DNA from: Metaphire vulgaris
Lineage: Eukaryota > Annelida > Clitellata > Crassiclitellata > Megascolecidae
Length of the DNA stretch: 64,000 nt
Assembly (NCBI GenBank): GCA_018105865.1
Contig: CM030832.1
Span: 19,473,519-19,537,518, forward strand
Direction: 5' to 3'
Of this stretch, positions 54,501 to 60,024 are shown one piece after another. The first letter of the stretch is position 1. Every line of letters starts with the position of its first letter. The translations under genes were made by a program, and so were the position numbers. The notes below the pieces were generated by a model that was given only the letters and a program-made list of their open reading frames with translations, did not search any database and was not told the origin of the DNA.

Positions 54501-56819
54501 TGCTGAATCAGTAAATGTGATTCAAGTATTGACTTTAATAGAATGATGGTTGATGCTATGATGGTTGGTGTTGTCGTCCAGATGGATGCTAAGATCTCCC
54601 ACAATTTGTATATTAGAGCTTGTCACCAGAAGATGATCACAGAAGAAAATATTTTATGTTGTAAACCATACAGCTGTTGGCAAAAACTTTTTGTGCAACC
54701 ATGCATTTTGGTACAAATAATTCCCATATCGTAAGAATTTGACAAAATTAACCCACTTAGCAGTTTATTGCCAGAAATAGATTATGCCGGTACTTGGAAC
54801 ATAATTTGTAATTTTCCATGGATTATACACGTATGCGGGTTATATACGTGTAAAGAGATCCGCTGAAATATACCTACAGCGGCTGCGATGCATCTTGTAC
54901 GCACCCACATCCTCTTGCAAGTGGACTATTGCAACAGCATTCAAATGGGCCCACCTGACTGCCAGCTACCCCACCTGCAGTCAGTCCTTAATGTGTCTGC
55001 TCAGCTAATCTTCGGCGTCAGATGGCACAACCATGTGAGACCACTGCTCAGGGACAGGCTCCATTGGCTCCGGATTCCAGAGCACATTATCTACAAATGA
55101 TGCTGGTTGACCTTCCGTGCCCTACATGATCCAACCTGTCTGGAGTACCTATCAGCCCTGGTGTGCAGGACAATGATGAATGACCGACGTCTTTAGCTGA
55201 GATCCAGCACATGGCTCCTACTACATGTCCCCCTCAGTTGAAGACTGCGAAATTCGGGAATAGATCTGTGACACGAGGCAACCCTCTGTTATGGAACATG
55301 CTCCTGGACTCAGTGACTGTGGTCACCTCCTTCGAGTCATTCGCCATCAAACTTAAGACACACCTCTTTAAAAGATCGTACGATTGCTCCATGTAGGGCG
55401 CTCTTGACTTTGGCCCCAACTATGTTACCGCGTTATATAAATCATCGTGTAGAATAGAATACGTGTGCGGGTAATAATCATGAAAATACGGGAGTGCCAG
55501 CTGATGTTAATGCCATGGCATGACAAATTACTTAGATTTTGGGAGCCAACAGAAAGCCTACAGTAACTAATGAATTACTGTGCCATTAACGGTTATGACA
55601 TGAATGACAAAAGTTCAACTTCTAGAAAAAATGATAAATAAATATTTATATAAATTGGCTTTGTTAAGTCAATATTATACTTATTGCATTGCTCTTCCAA
55701 ATATTATCCACTGCTTTCTTGTGTTCTAACACTTCTGTTATCATAATCCAACTTAATTTCTGCAATCAGATCTCAGAGAGTGTATAGGATAGGGGCGCAC
55801 AACCCGCGGCCCGTGGGCCGGATCCGGCCCGCTAAAGGTTTTTATCAAGAAACAGGCCCGTATTTCAGGTTTTTCATACAAAATTTACAAAATTCTTTGT
55901 TGAAAATATAGATCATGAACATTTTGTTAATACACTACAATCCATAGACTATTAAAAAAATTCGTATAAGCTGTGTCTTATATGCGCGAAAATACGGTAC
56001 ATATTTTGTGCGAGCAGACTCTTGATTTTGAACCTGGATAAGACTAATTTGCGACCAAGCTTAACTTCCACTTTAAAGGTTGCAACAACTGAACTAGAGC
56101 CAAACATTGAGCAACTAATTAAAGGCATTCGCTCGCATCCATCACATTAGATTAGAATTATTAGAGCATTAGATTGATTCGTATCTTTGCAGACTGCCCC
56201 ATGATATGTTGATAGGAAAATAAGTAAAATACTGGTGTTCATTTTACATTGACTCACTTTGATACAGTTGTATGAGTAGTTCAATTACACATATATTAAC
56301 GTATTTTGAGGTTACTATTATACAACATGCATTTTGTTTGCTCGGCCCGCAAGCTATGTGAGAACAGTGAATTTGGCCATCGGCCTCAAAAGGTTGTGCA
56401 CCCCGGTATAGGAAATGTAAATGTCTCTAAATTTTCAATCGATATATTCATCCAGGAGTTCAGACTTTTATATCAAGATTGGCTTTTAAACATCATTACT
56501 TTTCTGCTGTTCAGGTTCATTATCAGATCCATATGCTTAAATCGCTTATGATTCCGATATTTGGTACAGCTAAAAAACATAAAAAAGAGAAATTGAAAGG
56601 GTGAATCAAAAATAGCAAGACCAGAAGGGTTAAAGCACATATTTTGGTAATTAAATAACAATATAAACTACCTGTTTCAGTGTCCCACAGTTTGCAGTAT
56701 CTGTCATAGGCACAGCTAAGAAATTTAGCTCCAGAGTTATTGAAACAAATATCCCTAACACCTTGATTATGTCCAATATACGTGCGAACACATCTTCTTT
56801 CTCCATAGACTTCCCAGAT
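26623..56819 (-). CDS. CDC40: CDC40/PRP17 splicing factor, 3' six exons (partial gene)
   Basis: PRP17 is a WD40 protein of the spliceosome, needed around the second catalytic step of pre-mRNA splicing in the nucleus. Six exons joined in order 56672-56819, 53045-53160, 42783-42916, 36089-36165, 29481-29625 and 26623-26800 give 798 nt: 265 codons plus TAA. Every junction keeps phase and every intron is GT..AG. Diagnostic PRP17 segments are present: [92 protein letters not shown] and the C-terminus [10 protein letters not shown]. Family proteins are about 580 residues, so roughly the first 310 (N-terminal region and first WD repeat) are missing and probably lie upstream of 64000. The introns are 2.7, 6.5, 6.6, 10.1 and 3.5 kb and are full of mobile elements. 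No stop or frameshift interrupts the exons, so the gene looks functional. Confidence 0.96.
26990..27240 (+). mobile_element. RTE-like LINE C-terminal fragment
   Basis: Reading frame [38 protein letters not shown] and [11 protein letters not shown]. These are the terminal motifs of RTE-type RT proteins. In the last CDC40 intron, opposite strand. Confidence 0.75.
27429..27980. mobile_element. TA-target TIR element with internal duplication
   Basis: Ends CCGTATTATCTC / GAGATAATACGG are flanked on both sides by TA (27427-27428, 27981-27982). Inside, a ~154-bp unit (TGCACGTCAATTTTC to GGAAACTGTCTAC) is repeated 2.3 times. The TIR resembles that of the larger element at 32630-35290. Confidence 0.82.
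27995..28090 (-). mobile_element. LINE 3'-tail fragment
   Basis: GACAATTTATACAGCGCCGTA and TCAAAGGCGCTTTACAC on the plus strand match the tails of the L2-like LINEs at 22566 and elsewhere. Confidence 0.65.
28106..28111 (-). promoter_or_regulatory. polyadenylation signal AATAAA after the peptide ORF
   Basis: AATAAA begins 17 bases after the TGA of the 28128-28499 ORF, giving a very short 3' UTR. A LINE-tail sequence follows just downstream. Confidence 0.4.
28128..28499 (-). CDS. putative secreted neuropeptide-like precursor (CRH/DH44-type suspected)
   Basis: 123 residues from an ATG at 28499. The reading frame stays open further upstream to an ATG at 28637, but starting at 28499 puts a hydrophobic segment ([17 protein letters not shown]) at the N-terminus as a likely signal peptide. 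Near the C-terminus a KR pair is followed by 25 residues beginning [13 protein letters not shown] and ending [12 protein letters not shown]. Then come G-R and four more codons to TGA. KR...GR is the usual layout for an amidated peptide, and RxxLxxxAR with a terminal Ile-amide recalls the CRH/DH44 family. That last step is inference from a short pattern. It lies in the last CDC40 intron on the same strand, so it could be a nested gene. The base composition is GC-richer than its surroundings. I do not recognise an exact orthologue. Confidence 0.45.
   Translation of the reverse strand: MSNNSNVGFVSSWIVLLPTISFVCGNDPGHCADKSPSSTLKSRSIDSIVRPQRETWLDLEYPYRNDILGMIEQSRDWYHGKILLNSLPQSAKRSGSGSGLMTMDTVRESLWIYARERIGRETR
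28146..28220 (-). other. predicted amidated peptide segment within the precursor
   Basis: These 25 codons lie between KR and Gly-Arg. They read [13 protein letters not shown] followed by [12 protein letters not shown]. Processing at KR and amidation from Gly are predicted by rule only. Confidence 0.35.
28500..29129. other. intronic; twin palindromic blocks at 28815-28875 and 29026-29077
   Basis: Each block opens with GTTCTGCTA and closes with TAGCAGAAC, enclosing ~35-45 bp. The blocks resemble each other and are 211 bp apart. Upstream of the peptide ORF the sequence is moderately GC-rich. No TATA box was confidently placed. Confidence 0.6.
29130..29357. mobile_element. piggyBac-like MITE
   Basis: 228 bp bounded by TTAA at 29126-29129 and 29358-29361. 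Ends are CCCCTAAAAG and, inverted, CCCATTAAAA. TTAA flanks plus a C-rich TIR are the piggyBac signature. No ORF for a transposase. Confidence 0.72.
29481..29625 (-). CDS. CDC40: CDC40 exon
   Basis: 145 bp encoding [20 protein letters not shown], a basic linker with [11 protein letters not shown], and LDFSPEM. The acceptor is ttcatag|GAAAA and the donor TGAG|gtgtgt. The final AG joins the T of the next exon to make Ser (SPEMSYVISG). Confidence 0.95.
30186..31090. mobile_element. piggyBac-like dispersed repeat, tandemly duplicated inside
   Basis: A ~420-bp block (CTAATGTAATAATTCG... to ...AATAAAAATGCTAAACAA) is followed by a second, 5'-shortened copy at about 30640-30990. The right end reads CCATTAAGGGGTTAA at 31076-31090. 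The same block occurs at 52495-52915, whose left end is TTAACCCCTTAATGGG. Together they show a matching TIR with TTAA. Confidence 0.68.
31091..31711. other. no gene recognised; duplicated 28-bp motif
   Basis: TAGATC(A/C)CAAAAATACAAAA and CCACCACT occur twice at 31091-31158. A GC-rich segment at 31165-31430 has two overlapping open frames ([20 protein letters not shown] in one), but the first opens with TTG and no domain is recognised. Confidence 0.4.
31712..32069. mobile_element. hAT-like element with internal hairpin repeats
   Basis: Ends CAGGCACGT and ATGGGCCTG, with inner GGGGTGCAG / GCACCCCC. Flanks GATGTTAAT (left) and GATGTAAT (right) are one indel apart. Three internal ~63-bp units each hold a TTGACAA-type stem-loop. 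Confidence 0.6.
32780..33336. repeat. (GTC)n-rich array with a 105-bp duplication
   Basis: About 550 bp dominated by GTCGTC/GCCGCC. A ~105-bp block (from TTGGGACCGCTGCCGTCG) at about 32930 recurs 201 bp later at 33131. All frames are open, giving Val/Ala-, Ser/Pro- or Arg-rich artefacts. Absent from the relative at 60027. Confidence 0.9.
33337..33926. other. interior of the TA element
   Basis: Matches 60215-60560 (AACCGGAAATT, AAGACGCT, AATGCATATAATGCATA, TTAGCGAATTCGTTA). Repeated TTAGCGAATT / ATTTAGCG motifs. No ORF. Confidence 0.7.
33927..34104 (+). mobile_element. hAT-type MITE (CAGTGGCGGCTCC family), copy 2
   Basis: 178 bp, ends CAGTGGCGGCT / GGAGCCGCCACTG, with perfect TSD CTGTCTAT at 33919-33926 and 34105-34112. 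Nested in the TA element. Confidence 0.95.
34643..34824 (-). mobile_element. hAT-type MITE (CAGTGGCGGCTCC family), copy 3
   Basis: 182 bp, inverted relative to copies 1 and 2. TSD ATAATAGC at 34635-34642 and 34825-34832. Nested in the same TA element. Confidence 0.95.
34825..35160 (-). repeat. dispersed repeat shared with 7337-7499
   Basis: On the minus strand it reads ATTTATGGGACTCCTGTACTA, AGAGGTGTGCTAAACT and CTATAACTCAATG, matching 7345-7445. A LINE-tail relic (CTTTATTCGTGTCAAGCA) is near 34290. Confidence 0.65.
35496..36060. repeat. direct repeats around a 430-bp segment
   Basis: GTTTATTTCTTCAT, AAAAAA and CTTACTCAA/CCTATTCAA with TTTCATCAC occur at about 35520-35575 and 36002-36055. 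Inside, TTTAG(T/C)GG(T/C)AATAG(C/T)T lies at 35600 and 35670. No ORF recognised. Possibly a degraded retroelement UTR. Confidence 0.45.
36089..36165 (-). CDS. CDC40: CDC40 exon (77 bp)
   Basis: Short exon encoding [20 protein letters not shown] and then TLSPNG. It has split codons at both ends: G completes Trp, and a final G opens Gly. The acceptor is gattgcag|GGAT and the donor AATG|gtttgt. The segment is nearly identical to vertebrate PRP17. Confidence 0.95.
36531..36566. repeat. (ATC)n microsatellite
   Basis: Twelve or so ATC units at the 3' tail of the LINE that follows. Confidence 0.95.
36590..38330 (-). mobile_element. L2/CR1-like LINE (minus)
   Basis: RT pieces [13 protein letters not shown] (about 37740), [40 protein letters not shown] and [10 protein letters not shown]. 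Then [20 protein letters not shown] and the C-terminus [20 protein letters not shown]. Several frameshifts. Fills the intron between the 77-bp and 134-bp CDC40 exons. Confidence 0.9.
38331..39164. other. no gene; possible hAT end near 39040
   Basis: ATGATGATGACGATG at 38725 inflates an ORF (38725-39102) with no domain. AACCAGGACGTCTGGTCAC at 39038-39056 resembles the hAT end at 26000-26060, but no partner end was found. Confidence 0.4.
39165..39650 (-). repeat. dispersed repeat, copy C (most complete)
   Basis: Full-length, uninterrupted relative of copies A and B. It ends against the 5'-truncated LINE at 39655. Two GTTACCAATAGCAAC sites at 39297-39311 and 39375-39389 (minus). Confidence 0.82.
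39651..41755 (+). mobile_element. CR1/L2-like LINE with nearly intact RT ORF
   Basis: 5'-truncated just inside the endonuclease: [16 protein letters not shown] in the frame before one frameshift near 39870. Otherwise it is complete to a 3' tail of AATAAATAAATAAATTAAT. The best-preserved retroelement in the window. Confidence 0.93.
39655..41658 (+). CDS. LINE reverse transcriptase ORF (667 codons, 5' truncated)
   Basis: A non-LTR reverse transcriptase that would copy LINE RNA at the target site. RT motifs occur in order: [60 protein letters not shown] and the catalytic [12 protein letters not shown]. Then [40 protein letters not shown], the thumb/C-terminal [20 protein letters not shown] and [13 protein letters not shown]. 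The first ~70 residues are out of the endonuclease frame, so the true protein start is upstream and missing. The annotated ATG is not native. It lies in a CDC40 intron on the opposite strand. A diverged sibling is at 41840-42540. Confidence 0.92.
   Translation: MLQLQLSHVADAPRTPGSMMNVARQKGHCEEKNALCGGRNNLKSRRLRKAGKRNVKNTEDFSDEKGELFWNEKVEAGQSAQQWRTLDALLGRGRTQVSDLIKAELFAECIREKSAGIHTATEMYAPPTFKPANPLHSFCTLRALTVEVAASIRALLDKHCSLDPLPTSLLKESAEFLTPFITELFNRSISSGTVPTIFKIAYVVPRIKKSNSDPSDVKSYRPISNLSVLSKLLERLVASQLNQYLMTHKLLPSLQSAYRASHLTETAVLKVIADILRELDTGKVAALTLLDLTSAFDTVNHDTLLKRLEITYGVGGTALAWFSSHLNQRTYSVRCANSTLENYPVTNGVPQGSVLGPILFALYLVDLLNISHKHDLQAHIYADDTQVYGSCHSALTQQLQSRITNCVAEMTEWLGSNRLQLNTAKTEIIWMATGRQQHLLQSISVRINGYDIHPSPYVRNLGIYIDNTATTRQHVIRTVASCFAALRLIRSIRKYVSLNALKTLISALVITKLDYGNATLAGLPKFLLDRLQSVLHVAARLIHQSRKYDHITPLLIDLHWLSVPERITYKLATLVYRCLHDIGPSYLQCELQRSADTDSRRRLRSGSTQALLVPRTRLATAGDRAFPVTTAKAWNRLPISVQTSTSLDIFKKRLKTWLFEISYSHRS
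41840..42540 (+). mobile_element. second LINE copy of the same family, 3' fragment
   Basis: Encodes [60 protein letters not shown] and [18 protein letters not shown]. The 3' UTR keeps GTAATGTGTTC as in the copy at 41690, then an (AAT)n tail at 42548-42582. Confidence 0.9.
42548..42582. repeat. (AAT)n microsatellite
   Basis: Pure AAT units at the LINE 3' end. Confidence 0.95.
42783..42916 (-). CDS. CDC40: CDC40 exon
   Basis: 134 bp, phase 0 in, two bases left over out. It encodes [20 protein letters not shown] through [13 protein letters not shown]. The acceptor is tcaaacag|TGGG and the donor AATG|gtaaat. Two WD blades meet here, and this is among the most conserved parts of the PRP17 propeller. 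Confidence 0.96.
43205..43625. repeat. ~170-bp tandem repeat, three units
   Basis: Each unit holds ACGCTAGAATC, a GCGC...TTATTA pair, ACAATTCAATTCA and ACAGTAAAGTCAATAACTGC. Units start near 43205, 43390 and 43545. Intronic. Confidence 0.75.
43630..44470. repeat. ~155-bp tandem repeat, six units
   Basis: Units contain GTCAAGGCAGAAGAGTATATA, (A)TGGGCGCTATATAAATGA, AAATTACAGGTGCTTTATAT and TTACCTTGACTTTG. The GGCAGAAGA motif recurs near 43655, 43806, 43959, 44092, 44251 and 44400. Intronic. Confidence 0.88.
44471..45070. other. no gene recognised
   Basis: AT-rich intron sequence. The ORF at 44491-44727 has no domain. Confidence 0.5.
45071..46229 (-). mobile_element. L2/CR1-like LINE (minus)
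   Basis: [72 protein letters not shown] and [20 protein letters not shown]. The 3' tail AAAGTCAAAGGCGCC is near 45126. Frameshifted. 5' truncated near 46205. Confidence 0.9.
46610..47703. mobile_element. hAT element (outer), with a second hAT inserted in its right TIR
   Basis: Left end CATGGGTGTCAAAACCTTGG, right end CTTGACACCCCTG with CATTTGGCCCACTGCCC inside. TSD CTCCAAAC at 46602-46609 and 47704-47711, after allowing for the inner insertion. No transposase ORF. Confidence 0.9.
47380..47695. mobile_element. hAT-type MITE (inner)
   Basis: Ends CAGGGCCGCCGAGAG / CTCTCGGCGGGCCTG. TSD CACCCCTG at 47372-47379 and 47696-47703, i.e. it duplicated the last 8 bp of the outer element. It contains two GACAAGCAAAAAAGGTC-type hairpin units. 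Confidence 0.93.
48291..49290 (+). mobile_element. L2-like LINE, C-terminal half
   Basis: The open frame at 48488-49231 reads [76 protein letters not shown] and [20 protein letters not shown]. The tail is ATTGCGCTATATAAATTGACG. No internal stop for 247 codons. Confidence 0.92.
49291..50372 (+). mobile_element. L2-like LINE 3' end split by a hAT
   Basis: 49295-49400 encodes [32 protein letters not shown]. The 3' UTR resumes at 50293 (ATGTCAAAGCGCTTTTGTCG, CTGGATAAATTGTC). Confidence 0.85.
49401..50292. mobile_element. hAT-type element with TAGTTAAACTA sub-terminal repeats
   Basis: Inverted ends CAGTGATGGGCACTAGTT / AACTAGTGCCCATCACTG. TSD GATTTTAC at 49393-49400 and 50293-50300. Both ends carry many (T)AGTTAAACTA(T) units in both orientations, likely transposase-binding repeats. 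No transposase ORF. Confidence 0.94.
51070..52340 (+). pseudogene. gag-like ORFs of the LTR fragment, decayed
   Basis: [20 protein letters not shown] and a Glu/Lys/Arg-rich coiled region lead to [33 protein letters not shown]. This is the capsid-type pattern of large Gypsy gags. Downstream, [20 protein letters not shown] keeps part of a CxxC-x4-H-x4-C knuckle with the first Cys changed to Ser. Several stops. The foldback at 51640-51905 lies within. Confidence 0.6.
51640..51905. repeat. foldback repeat with telomere-like loop
   Basis: The left arm (to about 51745), CAGGACGTTTCATCAGGAGG then ACTATTCATCTCAGGACG, is almost perfectly inverted in the right arm (51778-51905). The arms are built of (G)ATTCATCTCAGGACGTTTC units. 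The loop at 51743-51775 holds AACCCTAACCC and TAACCC runs. Confidence 0.9.
52370..52915. mobile_element. piggyBac-like dispersed repeat, second locus
   Basis: Starts TTAACCCCTTAATGGG. From 52495 it matches 30190-30610 over ~420 bp with scattered differences. The right end is lost near the CDC40 exon at 53045-53160. Confidence 0.68.
53045..53160 (-). CDS. CDC40: CDC40 exon
   Basis: 116 bp: two bases completing Gly, then 38 codons, [10 protein letters not shown] to GTSDKKIVC. The acceptor is attgtag|GTGC and the donor TGT|gtgagt, a strong donor. The last residue before the next exon is Cys, where the human protein has Gln (KKIVQWD). Confidence 0.94.
53482..53910 (-). pseudogene. unidentified ORF with one in-frame TGA
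   Basis: 143 codons in one frame: [60 protein letters not shown], then TGA at about 53680, then [20 protein letters not shown] and [21 protein letters not shown] do not recognise the family. It lies in a CDC40 intron on the same strand. It may be an old transposon or retrogene fragment. Confidence 0.35.
53985..54175. repeat. degenerate ~62-69-bp tandem repeat
   Basis: TATAGATGGGCAGTG, TATAGATGGGTATCAG and TATAGACAGGCATCTG, each followed by (T)TTTCCTC, at about 53992, 54061 and 54122. Related to 13440-13700 in the opposite orientation. Confidence 0.55.
54300..54880. other. no gene; possible TIR element edge near 54810
   Basis: AT-rich intron. ATTTTCC, GGATTATACACGTATGCGGG at 54815-54845 is loosely inverted in the sequence at 55465-55495 (GTGTGCGGGTAATAATCATG, AAAATACGGG), suggesting an aged relative of the CCGTATTTTC element around the LINE insert. 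Confidence 0.4.
54881..55455 (+). mobile_element. L2-like LINE 3' fragment
   Basis: [36 protein letters not shown], then [20 protein letters not shown] and [15 protein letters not shown], and a tail GCGCTCTTGACTTTGGCC...GCGTTATATAAATC. Stops at two places. Confidence 0.88.
55790..56405. mobile_element. hAT-type element (GGGGYGCACAACC ends)
   Basis: Ends TAGGGGCGCACAACC / GGTTGTGCACCCCG with GGCCCGTGGGCC inside. TSD GTATAGGA at 55782-55789 and 56406-56413. A fragment of the CCGTATTTTC TIR (ATATGCGCGAAAATACGGTA) is embedded near 55981. A related right end is at 60790-60855. Confidence 0.88.
56672..56819 (-). CDS. CDC40: CDC40 exon (first one visible)
   Basis: 148 bp encoding 49 residues plus the first base of a Gly codon, from [10 protein letters not shown] to KLWDTET. 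The acceptor reads ttgatag|ATCTGG and the donor ACAG|gtagtt. It covers the end of one WD blade and the next ([21 protein letters not shown]). It enters in phase 0, so the preceding exon should end right before the Ile codon. That exon was not found in 56820-64000. Confidence 0.95.
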
Positions 56820-57389
56820 CTATCAATTGGCAAGATTCAAACATAAAAATCAAAAACAAGATCTCAGCTTGCTTAAAACCCACATGGCTGCTGCTACTCT
56901 AACAACAAATCTGAGTTTTTGACGAACAACCTAGCACTGAGCATTTGAGAACAAAAGAACAAGCATTTGTCAATCACTGGGCTTTCACAAATATTAACTG
57001 TGAGCTAAGTATCAATTTAAAATCTCAATCTTTTACTAACTACAATCATACATGGACTATGCTGGTAATATTTTATTCAAATGATGCCTTAGAACAATAT
57101 CTGAAGATATCTTACCTAAAATGACATTTGTCTTCATGCCAAGCAAGCAACTTGGCAATTAACAAAACAACCATTGGATTAAACTTGAAGAAACTGCCAA
57201 AGATTGTGGACACTGCATGGAGGTGGCTAAACACAGTTGGAAGATCAAGCAAATGCAATAGGAATCACTGTTCAGTGAAAATGTAATGTAACAAAATATT
57301 TGAATAGGGCCTCTTCTGAAGAATCACTCAGAAGAGCTCCAACTGCAATTACTGCATATTGAAAAAGAGATTAGTTTTGTCATTTCAGA
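56820..57389. other. CDC40 intron, no exon seen
   Basis: Searched on the minus strand for the expected preceding WD40 segment (GHTKGVSA-like). None found. AT-rich, no recognised repeat. Confidence 0.55.
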
Positions 57390-58213
57390 AAGAGGGCCAT
57401 AGAATTAGGAGTTGCTAAGCCACAATACTTGCGTCAAGAGCATTCCAAAAGATAGGGCCAACTGATTCAAAATCTCGTTTCAAGAACAAGGAGGTTCGTG
57501 CTTGGGGCACACTGAGAAGACCATGGGTTGTGGACCGAAGACATGGCCGAACAGGGATAGAGCTAAGAGCAGGGGTGTGATGGAGCTGGTTCGGTTCGGC
57601 CGAACCGTTTGTTAAAATGACAACTATAACAACGAACCGTCTCCTTGCTTACTGGGCTGGTTTTCGTTCTCATGAATACGTGTGGAAAACCTTTCAGCCC
57701 TTGGACTGACACTTGATTTGTATGTGGTTGTCGGTCATGTAACTCAATGGCATTCAAATGTTACTCTACCATGGTTATAATTCCAGCGGATGTGGTTTAT
57801 TGGTTAACACTTAAAAGCACCCACCACATGGTCCATGTCATCTCCCACCTATAACTTCCAGCTTCACCGCGCCCTTTTCCAGTGGACATTAGGCTACCAG
57901 ATCAAAGCTGGCATCCAAACTAGACCCTGACACAGACGAAGTCTAAGTTCAAATTGTAAGAATGCTTTAGAGTAGACTTCAGAGGATGCCTATGTTCAAT
58001 GATGACAGATTTATAGTAGAGCCTAATGTGAAAACTGAGACAGGAGAAGCATTCCTTTGGATGTGGTATTTGTAATTAGTAGATCTACACCTTGGAAGAT
58101 TCACTTACACGAAGCGTGACCAGTCATGACTTATCCGTAACCTGACATTGTAATTTATATATTTTTCTCTGGACATTTCACGGGAGGCCGTCTCTGGCCA
58201 TATACAGTAAAAA

Positions 58214-58276
<63 letters not shown>

Positions 58277-58353
58277 TGCCTACACATAATGCCTACAGCC
58301 CTACACATACATGTAGGCATGCCTACACATATGCATGCCTACACACACATATA

Positions 58354-58399
<46 letters not shown>

Positions 58400-59113
58400 C
58401 ATAGAGGCCTACACATAATGGACAAACCACATATAATTTTGTCAATGTCAGCGAACCGGTCGTTAATAAATTAGCATCACACCTCTGGCTAAGAGGATGG
58501 AGTAGCTCTGAAAGGTAAAATTGGAGTGGCACCAAAAAGAGAGTGCAACCACTATCAACACATGAAATGAAACTCGAGCAGGATAAGGCAGCCAGTGTAG
58601 AACAGACATCATATATTCACTAATGTGATCATGTCTTGTGACACCAGTAATCACCCTGGCTGCCGAATGAAGAACCATCTGGAGTTTATCAAGTTGCATC
58701 AATGCAAGACCAGCAAAAAGTGAACCACAGTAGTCAAACCTCAAGCAAATAAAAGCATGAATCAAAGTAGAAGCGGATGGCATGACTAATGTACATCGAA
58801 TCAATTTCAGCTGGCGGAGATGATAGAAGCAACTGCAACAAAGTGAGTTAATGTGTCCCATAAAGGTTGACTCAGAGTCAAGAATTATGCCAAGATCACG
58901 GACAGAAGAGAGAGGTCAGGGAAGGCAGACCATATAGACAGATGATCAATTTTTGAGAGCTAACCTTGAGTACCAAACCAGATGAGCTGAGTTTTAGCTG
59001 GATTAAGTAAAAGGCGATTTGAGTGCATCCATGAACGAAGTCAGAGGCTTCAACAAATTTACAAGTGATTTTCAGTGCATTAGTGGGGCTGGAATGTGAA
59101 TAGGCCTGGATAT
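57390..59113 (-). mobile_element. CR1-like LINE, split by a hAT and cut by another
   Basis: From 59113 down: DIQAYSHSSPTNALKITCKF, NRLLLNPAKTQLIWFG, then HAFICLRFDYCGSLFAGLAL, VLHWLPYPARVSFHVLIVVA to FQSYSILL. After the hAT at 57570-58487 it continues SSIPVRPCLRSTTHGLLSVP and SVGPIFWNALDASIV. Frameshifts present. Confidence 0.85.
57570..58487. mobile_element. hAT-type element with (TA)n arrays
   Basis: Ends CAGGGGTGTGATGG / CATCACACCTCTG, with inner GGTTCGG...GAACCGT and GCGAACCGGTCG. TSD GCTAAGAG at 57562-57569 and 58488-58495. Contains (TA)n at about 58217-58273 and 58353-58394 and repeated GCATGCCTACACATA. Confidence 0.93.
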
Positions 59114-60024
59114 CAGTGTTATTTAAGTTATGGTTTTTCAATTTCAGTTGTGTTTTTTACAGTTTAAGTTACAGTAAAAGTTAATTTTTTAAAAGTTACA
59201 GTTAATAGTTAATGATTTTTCCGTTATAGTTACAGTTAAAGTTCTCTCAGTCTCATATCCCATTTTATATTATTTAATAAAAATACAAAGCAATATACTT
59301 GTGGCATTTTGCCAAATCAGTCAGATATCATAAGATTTTATGTTCATTTTAAGAAATGCCCTATCCTTGCATTAGTCTGTTTCTAATTATTTCAGAATTA
59401 ACATTAATGCCGTGCAAATCTATGTCCAGACTTAGTATGATATAGCAAATTTAAGCAAAAGTACTTATATGAAATTGTACTATGCCTCTATTTTCTTGTA
59501 GTCTACTGCTACATGCTTAATTAATTACTAAGTCTAGAACGGCTATATCACAGTTTAGAATCCATTACATCTTACCTTTAGTTGCAACTGCGTCTGCTCT
59601 TGATTTCTCATTTTCTCTCTGGCTTCTAATTTGGCTGCAATTTCCTTATGCTTAGCCTTAAAATGATTCACCAGATTTGTTGCATTCTTTCCTTTCAGTG
59701 AGCAAAAGCAGCTCTCTATCTGGACTTGTCTAAAAGATGGATCAGATCAGTGTGAACAATGAAATGTAGACCACTTAATTGCCCAGTTAGAAGCCTGGCG
59801 TGACCTTGTCCAGTTCACTGGGTGCAATTTAGGTCAATAACAACCTTGTTTATATGAAGTCTGAACTTTAGTCCTGAATCGTGACCCACAAGTACAGCTG
59901 ACACAGAAGACCCTATTACTGATAATGAGCCCTAAACATACTTATAAAATTATTTTTCAGTGTCAATAACATTTCTATTTCTTAACTTTTCAACTTTATT
60001 CTATTACAGTTATAAGATAAGTTA
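59114..60024 (-). mobile_element. hAT-like element carrying a BED-finger exon
   Basis: The left edge CAGTGTTATTTAAGTTA at 59114 cuts the LINE. Sub-terminal TTACAGTTAA / GTTATAGTTACAG repeats follow. AGTTATAAGATAAGTTAC at the other side (60007-60024) is roughly inverted. The outer right end is lost at the TA-target element starting at 60027. Confidence 0.5.
59576..59729 (-). CDS. BED-type zinc-finger exon (transposase or ZBED-like)
   Basis: 154 bp between the acceptor ccatcttttag|ACAAG and the donor AAAG|gtaaga. One base, then 51 codons: QVQIESCFCSLKGKNATNLV, NHFKAKHKEIAAKLEAREKM, RNQEQTQLQLK. KNATNLxxHFxxKH with upstream Cys residues is the BED finger pattern of hAT transposases and their domesticated relatives. 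Good splice sites and an open frame hint that it may still be spliced. No catalytic domain was found nearby, so a decayed transposase is the simplest reading. Confidence 0.6.
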
